Below are positions 58,884 through 64,000 of a stretch of 64,000 nucleotides of DNA, piece by piece. The stretch comes from Pseudomonas kairouanensis (lineage in GTDB: Bacteria > Pseudomonadota > Gammaproteobacteria > Pseudomonadales > Pseudomonadaceae), in assembly GCF_004682055.1 (NCBI RefSeq), contig NZ_QUZU01000001.1, forward strand, positions 1 to 64,000, written 5' to 3'. The translations under genes were made by a program, and so were the position numbers. The first letter of the stretch is position 1. Every line of letters starts with the position of its first letter. Below the pieces are notes generated by a model. It was given only the letters and a program-made list of their open reading frames with translations, made no database searches and was not told the DNA's origin.

Positions 58884-61187
58884 TTAGAAGTGGAAGCTGG
58901 TGGACAACAATGCCGTACGACCGGCCGCCTGGTTGGCGAAGTGCGAGGCGTAGGCCTTGTCGTAGTAGGTCTTGTCGGTCAGGTTCTGCACGTTCAATTG
59001 CAGGTCCACGTTCTTGGTCAACTTGTAACTGGCCATGGCGTCGTAGCGGGTATAGGACGGCACGTACACGGTGTTGGCCGCATCGCCGTAAACCTGGTCG
59101 ACGTAGAACGCGCCGCCGCCGATGGTCAGCTTGGGGGTCACGTCATAGGTGGTCCACAGGCTGAACGAGTTCTCCGGGGTGTTGGGCATCTGGTTGCCTT
59201 TATTGGAGCCGGCCGTCACAACGCCCAGGCGGGTGCCGTTTTTGCCAGGGTCAACCAGCTCGGCCTTGAGGTAGCTGTAGCCTGCAAACACTTGCCATTG
59301 TTCGGTGATCTTGCCGCTGGCCGACAGTTCCAGGCCATCGACCCGCGACTCGCCCGCAGTTTCGTAGGTGTTGGAGTCCACCAGGATGCGCGTGTTTTTC
59401 TTCTCGGTACGGAACACCGCGGCCGACAGGGACAGGCGGTTGTGGAACAGGTCCCACTTGGTGCCCAGCTCGTAGTTGACGGTTTCTTCCGGTTGCAGGT
59501 CGCTGGTGTTGATGCCGGTGGGGAGCGAGTTGCTATCCACGCCTTCACCCACCAGGCCGCCCGGTGGCGACGCCGAAGTGGCATAGGAGGTGTAGATGCT
59601 GCCGTTGTCCAGCGGCTTCCAGACCAGGCCGGCCTGCCAGTTGAAGAATTGGCTGTCGTCTTTGAGCTTGACGCGGGTTGGGGTCGTTCCGGTCCTGCCA
59701 TTGGTGTTGGCTTCGGTGTCGAAGGTGTCGTAGCGCAGGCCGACGTTCAGCAGCCATTTCGGGTCCAGTTCGATGGTGTCGAACACATACGCGGCGCGGC
59801 TGGTGGCCTTGGTGTTGTTGCCCAAATAGTTGCGCGCGATGGTGCCGTTCCAGGCGTCATCCGGGTTCGGGTTGCTCAGCGAGGTGCACTGGCCACCCAG
59901 GCTGCCGGCGGCCACGGTGCAGGTCGGGTTGGTGTTCGGGCTCACGGTGTAACCGCTGACGCGGGTTTCTTCGCCGGTGAACTCAAGGCCGGTGGAGTAG
60001 CTGTGCTTGAAGCCCAGGGCCTGGAAATTGCCGAACAGATCGGTCTGGTTGGTGGTGGTCGTGGTGGTGGAGACGCGGGTGTTGGCGCGACGCCATACCG
60101 TGCCGAAACGGCTGACGTTGCGTGTGCTGTCGTCCGGCTGGGTGAGGATGTAGTCCTGGCCGGTGCTGCCATGGCGCAGGGTGTTCTTCAGCGTCATGTT
60201 GTCGTTCAGGTCGTGCTCGACGGAAATGGTGCTGATATCTGCGCGTGTCTTGCGAAAGTCACGGTTCTTGAGGCCGTAGAAGTTGTTGCTGTCGCCGCCG
60301 TCGGTGGGTTTGTCGTGAACGTGGGTGGCGGTTGCGCTGCTATTGGGGAACGCGTAGGGAATGCCCGAATCCGGCAGGTCGTCGCTTTCCATGTGGTAGT
60401 AGCTGAGGTTGACGCGGGTCGGGGTGCCCAGGCCAAAGGTCAGCGACGGGGCCACGCCCCAACGGTCGTAATTCACGGCATCGCGGCCGGCCACGTTCTG
60501 TTCGTGGCTCATCAGGTTCAGGCGGAACGCAGCGCTGTCATCCAGGAACTGGCGGTTTACGTCGAGTACATAGCGGCGAGTCTGGTCGGAACCGTAGGTG
60601 AAACCGCCGTTGGTGAAGTCCCGCGCCTGGGGCGTCTTGCTCACCAGGTTGATGCTGCCGCCGGCCGAGCCGCGACCGCCGAACGAGGAGTTGGGGCCTT
60701 TGCTGACCTCGATGGACTCAATGTCGAAGATCTCGCGGCTCTGGCCGCCGGTGTCGCGCACTCCATCCAGGTAGGTGTCGCCCTGGGCGTCAAAGCCACG
60801 GATGAACGGGCGGTCGCCCTGCGGGTTGCCGCCTTCGCCAGCGCCGAAGGTGATACCCGGCACGGTGCGCAAGGCGTCCTGCAGCGAGGTGGCGGCGGTG
60901 TCCTTGAGCACTTGTTGCGGTACCACGGTGACCGAACGCGGGGTGTCCACCAGCGGCGCGGTGTACTTCTGCGAGGAGGCTTTTTCCACCTGGTAGGAGG
61001 TGTTGTCGGTTTCCTGGCCGGTAATGCTGGTGGCGCCAAGAGAAATGCTGTTGCGCTCGCCTTTTTGTTCGGTGTCTTCAGCCGCTTGCGCCAAGTGGGC
61101 AGCAGAGCTGGCGGACAGGGCTACGCCGATGGCCGAAGCCAGCATACGTGGTGAACTGGCGGGTGTTTTTATTGAAGTGCGCGACAT
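58884..61187 (-). CDS. piuA: TonB-dependent catecholate siderophore receptor PiuA
   Basis: This 767-residue receptor has a signal peptide (about 1-35, ending AHLAQAAE), a plug with DTPRSVTVVPQQVL, DIESIEVSKGPNSSFGGRGSAGG, and a barrel ending in the aromatic TALLSTSFHF. It resembles the Fiu/PiuA/CirA-type catecholate receptors, which in P. aeruginosa also take up siderophore cephalosporins. The name rests on the adjacent piuC-like dioxygenase and the flavoreductase. GAGAGGA precedes the chosen ATG. Iron regulation is likely; a Fur box just upstream is unclear. Confidence 0.87.
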   Translation of the reverse strand: MSRTSIKTPASSPRMLASAIGVALSASSAAHLAQAAEDTEQKGERNSISLGATSITGQETDNTSYQVEKASSQKYTAPLVDTPRSVTVVPQQVLKDTAATSLQDALRTVPGITFGAGEGGNPQGDRPFIRGFDAQGDTYLDGVRDTGGQSREIFDIESIEVSKGPNSSFGGRGSAGGSINLVSKTPQARDFTNGGFTYGSDQTRRYVLDVNRQFLDDSAAFRLNLMSHEQNVAGRDAVNYDRWGVAPSLTFGLGTPTRVNLSYYHMESDDLPDSGIPYAFPNSSATATHVHDKPTDGGDSNNFYGLKNRDFRKTRADISTISVEHDLNDNMTLKNTLRHGSTGQDYILTQPDDSTRNVSRFGTVWRRANTRVSTTTTTTNQTDLFGNFQALGFKHSYSTGLEFTGEETRVSGYTVSPNTNPTCTVAAGSLGGQCTSLSNPNPDDAWNGTIARNYLGNNTKATSRAAYVFDTIELDPKWLLNVGLRYDTFDTEANTNGRTGTTPTRVKLKDDSQFFNWQAGLVWKPLDNGSIYTSYATSASPPGGLVGEGVDSNSLPTGINTSDLQPEETVNYELGTKWDLFHNRLSLSAAVFRTEKKNTRILVDSNTYETAGESRVDGLELSASGKITEQWQVFAGYSYLKAELVDPGKNGTRLGVVTAGSNKGNQMPNTPENSFSLWTTYDVTPKLTIGGGAFYVDQVYGDAANTVYVPSYTRYDAMASYKLTKNVDLQLNVQNLTDKTYYDKAYASHFANQAAGRTALLSTSFHF

Positions 61188-61342
61188 GACGTGTCCTCTC
61201 CCCAAGGATGTGAGGCGGCGGAATATAGGGTGAACACGACTTTCTATCAATTGCGATACATTGCTAATTGCATTGAATTTACATTCTTTACACTTTCGGC
61301 TTACGGTTTTTACGATCTCATCCGTCTCGGCGTTTTACAGGC

Positions 61343-61361
61343 TTGATAAGAATCAATACCA
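61343..61361 (+). promoter_or_regulatory. Possible Fur box before piuC
   Basis: The stretch ttgataagaatcaatacca contains GATAA-type elements resembling a Fur box, 35 bases before the piuC start and in the piuA-piuC divergent region. The match is moderate. Confidence 0.4.
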
Positions 61362-61395
61362 TTGGCGCCTCTCTGGTTTCTGCTGGTATTGCCCC

Positions 61396-62076
61396 ATGTT
61401 GCTGTATATTCCCGGCCTGTTCTCTCGCGAAGAAGTGCAGCGCATCCGCCAAGCCTTGGAAACCACCGATTGGGCCGACGGCAAAATCACCGCCGGGCAC
61501 CAGTCGGCCAAGGCCAAACACAACCTGCAATTGCCCGAAGGCCACCCCCTGGCCAAGGAAATCGGCGCGGCAATGTTGGAGCGCTTGTGGAAAAATCCGC
61601 TGTTTATGTCGGCGGCGTTACCGAACAAGGTCTTCCCGCCGCTGTTCAACTGTTACACCGAAGGCAAGAGTTTCGACTTCCATATCGATAACGCCGTGCG
61701 CCAGGCGCGGGGCAGCTTTGAGCGGGTGCGTACCGACTTGTCATCCACGTTGTTCTTCAGCGACCCCGACGAATACGACGGCGGCGAGCTGGAGATCCAG
61801 GACACCTTCGGCCTGCAACAGGTCAAGCTGCCGGCTGGCGACATGGTGCTGTACCCCGGCTCCAGCCTGCATAAAGTCAACGCCGTGACCCGTGGCGCGC
61901 GCTACGCCTCCTTCTTCTGGACCCAAAGCCTGGTGCGTGAAGACAGCCAGCGCACCCTGCTGTTCGAGATGGACGGCGCGATCCAGCAACTGACCGCCGA
62001 CATGCCCGACCACCCAGCGCTGATCCAACTCACGGGCACCTATCACAACCTGTTGCGTCGCTGGGCTGAGGTCTGA
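61396..62076 (+). CDS. piuC: Fe(II)/2-oxoglutarate dioxygenase PiuC (PKHD-type)
   Basis: PiuC (226 residues) is a non-heme iron hydroxylase of the YbiX family. Iron ligands are His96 and Asp98 ([10 protein letters not shown]) and His159 (SSLHKVNAV); Arg169 binds 2-oxoglutarate. Members accompany catecholate receptors and are thought to act on iron-siderophore handling, substrate unknown. The ATG giving [10 protein letters not shown] matches related lengths; longer upstream starts are not supported. It runs divergently from piuA and is followed after one base by a Sel1 gene. Confidence 0.92.
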   Translation: MLLYIPGLFSREEVQRIRQALETTDWADGKITAGHQSAKAKHNLQLPEGHPLAKEIGAAMLERLWKNPLFMSAALPNKVFPPLFNCYTEGKSFDFHIDNAVRQARGSFERVRTDLSSTLFFSDPDEYDGGELEIQDTFGLQQVKLPAGDMVLYPGSSLHKVNAVTRGARYASFFWTQSLVREDSQRTLLFEMDGAIQQLTADMPDHPALIQLTGTYHNLLRRWAEV

Positions 62077-62077
62077 C

Positions 62078-62827
62078 ATGGGCTTTTTGCTGCGTCGCGA
62101 AGAAGTGCTCAACGTCGAACAGCTGCAAAGCATGCTCGACGACTCCCCGGTACGTGCCGCCCAGGCCATCCTGATCGCGGCGAAAGAGGGCGTGGTAGAT
62201 GCCCAGGCCCTGCTCGGGCAAATCCTGCTAGAAGGCCGAGGCATTGCACGGGATGAAGCGCTGGCGCTGCGCTGGTTCCAGATCGCGGCCCAGGGTGGGC
62301 ATTTGATGGCCCGCAACATGGCGGGGCGCTGCCTGGAGCATGGTTGGGGTTGTGCGGTCGATGAAGCGGCGGCGGCGCGGGAATACCGCGTGGCGGCCGA
62401 GGCGGGGTTGGATTGGGGGCAGTACAACTGCGCCAATCTGCTGGCCACTGGTCGCGGGGTTGCCGAAGACCAAGGGCAAGCGCTGGCCTTGTATCGCCAG
62501 GCCGCCGAGCAAGGCCACGCCAAGTCGATGAACCTGCTGGGGCGTTATCTGGAAGATGGCCGGTTTTGCCCGAGGGATCTGGAGGCAGCAGTGAGTTGGT
62601 ATCGACGCTCAGCCGAAGGCGGGGATTTTCGCGGGCAGTTCAGCTTCGCGGCGGTGCTGGCCGACAGAGGCCAGGTCGACGAAGCGCTAGAGTGGTTAGG
62701 CAAGGCATTGGCGGGGGGGAACTTGAAGTTTTTGCGAACGGCGCACAAGGCGCTGGCAGCGGCGAGTGATCCGCAAATTCGGGCGATGGCTGACGCTTAC
62801 CAGCAACGTGCCATAAGCCTTTCTTAA
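62078..62827 (+). CDS. Sel1-repeat (TPR-like) protein
   Basis: This 249-residue protein has at least four Sel1-like repeats: AQALLGQILLEGRGIARDEALALRWFQIAA, ARNMAGRCLEHGWGC, QYNCANLLATGRGVAEDQGQALALYRQAAEQG and SMNLLGRYLEDGRFCPRDLEAAVSWYRRSA. Such solenoids bind other proteins. No signal peptide is visible. It begins 1 base after the piuC stop, so it is likely co-transcribed and iron-regulated. Confidence 0.88.
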   Translation: MGFLLRREEVLNVEQLQSMLDDSPVRAAQAILIAAKEGVVDAQALLGQILLEGRGIARDEALALRWFQIAAQGGHLMARNMAGRCLEHGWGCAVDEAAAAREYRVAAEAGLDWGQYNCANLLATGRGVAEDQGQALALYRQAAEQGHAKSMNLLGRYLEDGRFCPRDLEAAVSWYRRSAEGGDFRGQFSFAAVLADRGQVDEALEWLGKALAGGNLKFLRTAHKALAAASDPQIRAMADAYQQRAISLS

Positions 62828-62831
62828 GGCG

Positions 62832-62863
62832 AAAAAAACCCATGATTCGTCATGGGTTTTTTA
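62832..62863. terminator. Bidirectional terminator between Sel1 gene and speC
   Basis: AAAAAACCCATGA-ttcg-TCATGGGTTTTTT is a perfect hairpin with A and T runs on either side, serving both convergent genes. Confidence 0.92.
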
Positions 62864-62877
62864 TATGTGCAGCCGTC

Positions 62878-64000
62878 TTAAACGTAGAACGACTTCAACG
62901 GTGGAAAGCCATTGAACTCCACCGCGCTGTAGCTGGTGGTGTATGCACCGGTGGACAACCAGTACAAACGGTCACCAATGGCCAGGTTCAGCGGCAGGCC
63001 GTACTTGTAGTTCTCGTACATGATGTCGGCGCTGTCGCAGGTAGGACCTGCGATAACCACTTCTTCCATCTCGCCTTTCTTTTCGGTCCAGATCGGGAAC
63101 TTGATGGCTTCGTCCATGGTTTCGATCAGGCCGGAGAACTTGCCCACATCCGTGTACACCCAACGCTCGACGGCGGTACGGGATTTACGTGCAACCAATA
63201 CCACTTCGCTCACCAGGATACCGGCGTTGGCGATCAACGAACGGCCTGGCTCCAGGATGATTTCCGGCAGGTCGTCGCCGAAGTCTTCCTTGAGGAAGCG
63301 GATGATTTCCTCGGCGTAGGTTTCCAGGCTGTTGGTGCGGGTGATGTAGTTGGCCGGGAAGCCGCCGCCCATGTTGATCAGCTTCAGATGAATGCCGTCT
63401 TCTTCTTTCAGGCGTTCGAAGATCACTTTGACCTTGGCAATCGCAGCGTCCCACACGCTGATGTCGCGCTGTTGGGAACCCACATGGAACGAGATGCCGT
63501 ACGGCACCAGGCCCAGGTCACGGGCCAGGATCAGCAGGTCCATGGCCATGTCGGTCTGGCAGCCGAATTTGCGCGACAAAGGCCAGTCAGCCGTGGTCGA
63601 GCCTTCGGTGAGGATACGCACATACACTTTCGAACCCGGCGCGGCCTTGGCAATGTTGCGCAGGTCGGCTTCGGAGTCGGTGGAGAACAGACGCACACCC
63701 TTCTCGAAGAAGTAGCGGATGTCTTTGGACTTCTTGATGGTGTTGCCGTAGCTGATACGGTCGGCGCTGACGCCACGGCTCAGTACTTTATCCAGCTCGT
63801 AGATCGAGGCGATGTCGAAGCTCGAACCTTTATCCTTGAGCAGGTCAATGATCTCGACGGCCGGGTTGGCCTTGACCGCGTAATACACCTTGGCGAATTC
63901 GAAACCGGCGCGCAGGTCATCGTAGGCCTGGCTGATCATCGCGGTATCGATCACCACGAACGGGGTTTCTTGCTTGTCGGCGAACGCCTTCATTTTGTCA
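62878..64000 (-). CDS. speC: Ornithine decarboxylase (partial, 5' end outside the window)
   Basis: This fold-type III PLP decarboxylase makes putrescine from ornithine. The window holds about 373 residues; from family length roughly 14 N-terminal residues are missing, and the reading frame stays open to the window edge. The PLP lysine is in YYAVKANPA. GSSFDIAS, SFHVGSQQ, MGGGFPANY and EPGRSLIANAG, and CDSADIMYENYKYG, are typical. The gene starts next to the piu module in P. aeruginosa as well, as I recall. Confidence 0.93.
   Translation of the reverse strand, partial: DKMKAFADKQETPFVVIDTAMISQAYDDLRAGFEFAKVYYAVKANPAVEIIDLLKDKGSSFDIASIYELDKVLSRGVSADRISYGNTIKKSKDIRYFFEKGVRLFSTDSEADLRNIAKAAPGSKVYVRILTEGSTTADWPLSRKFGCQTDMAMDLLILARDLGLVPYGISFHVGSQQRDISVWDAAIAKVKVIFERLKEEDGIHLKLINMGGGFPANYITRTNSLETYAEEIIRFLKEDFGDDLPEIILEPGRSLIANAGILVSEVVLVARKSRTAVERWVYTDVGKFSGLIETMDEAIKFPIWTEKKGEMEEVVIAGPTCDSADIMYENYKYGLPLNLAIGDRLYWLSTGAYTTSYSAVEFNGFPPLKSFYV

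Noticed and set aside
61188..61300. Fur box directly before piuA
   Set aside because: AT-rich text (gatacattgctaattgcat) is only weakly like the consensus; not strong enough to list as a site.

Overview
The window looks like a chromosomal segment from a fluorescent Pseudomonas (P. fluorescens/P. putida lineage). Three things point there: protein sequences typical of that genus, many REP/REPIN palindromes of the P. fluorescens kind, and a gene order that, from memory, follows P. aeruginosa from ribosomal protein S20 through ileS-lspA-ispH, the minor pilins, bamD-rluD-clpB, pilC-pilD-coaE, nadC-ampDE and the piu iron genes to speC. It is almost entirely core genome. I see no insertion sequence, prophage or CRISPR array.

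Layout. 0-11.4 kb: a TonB-dependent siderophore receptor, the AlgW periplasmic protease, a Nif3-family protein, the sulfate-activation genes cysD-cysNC, a lysophospholipid-type acyltransferase with phosphate acetyltransferase, a DUF3565 protein and the SlyD-like prolyl isomerase. 11.6-19.7 kb: rpsT, then murJ, ribF, ileS, lspA, fkpB and ispH. 19.7-23.8 kb: a reduced type IV minor pilin set (fimT opposed to pilV-pilW-pilX-pilE) and thiO. 24-29.7 kb: bamD, rluD, pgeF and clpB behind a heat-shock promoter. 30 kb: tRNA-Asn, tRNA-Pro, tRNA-Lys and a second tRNA-Pro. 30.6-34 kb: type II NADH dehydrogenase and small conserved genes.

34-39 kb: yacG, coaE, pilD and pilC run leftward with 4-base overlaps. 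The major pilin pilA runs rightward with an O-oligosaccharyltransferase-like membrane protein behind it and a tRNA-Thr that lacks an encoded CCA. The pilB extension ATPase usually found between pilA and pilC is not here. 39-46.3 kb: nadC, a DUF1631 gene, ampD-ampE (peptidoglycan recycling and beta-lactamase signalling) and a chemoreceptor. 46.4-54.4 kb: tatD and cra, divergent from the fructose PTS operon fruB-fruK-fruA, with an exact Cra operator between them. 54.5-64 kb: a PhoD-type phosphatase, then the piu iron module (PepSY-flavoreductase, PiuA receptor, PiuC dioxygenase), a Sel1-repeat protein and the edge-truncated ornithine decarboxylase speC.

The most unusual material is the type IV pilus complement (missing parts, a possible pilin glycosylation pair, an altered tRNA end beside it) and the REPINs: one pair is almost identical and one has matching insertions in both arms. 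I found no clearly new multi-gene system. The best candidates for undescribed biology are the pilA-ligase-tRNA unit and a few conserved genes of unknown function.
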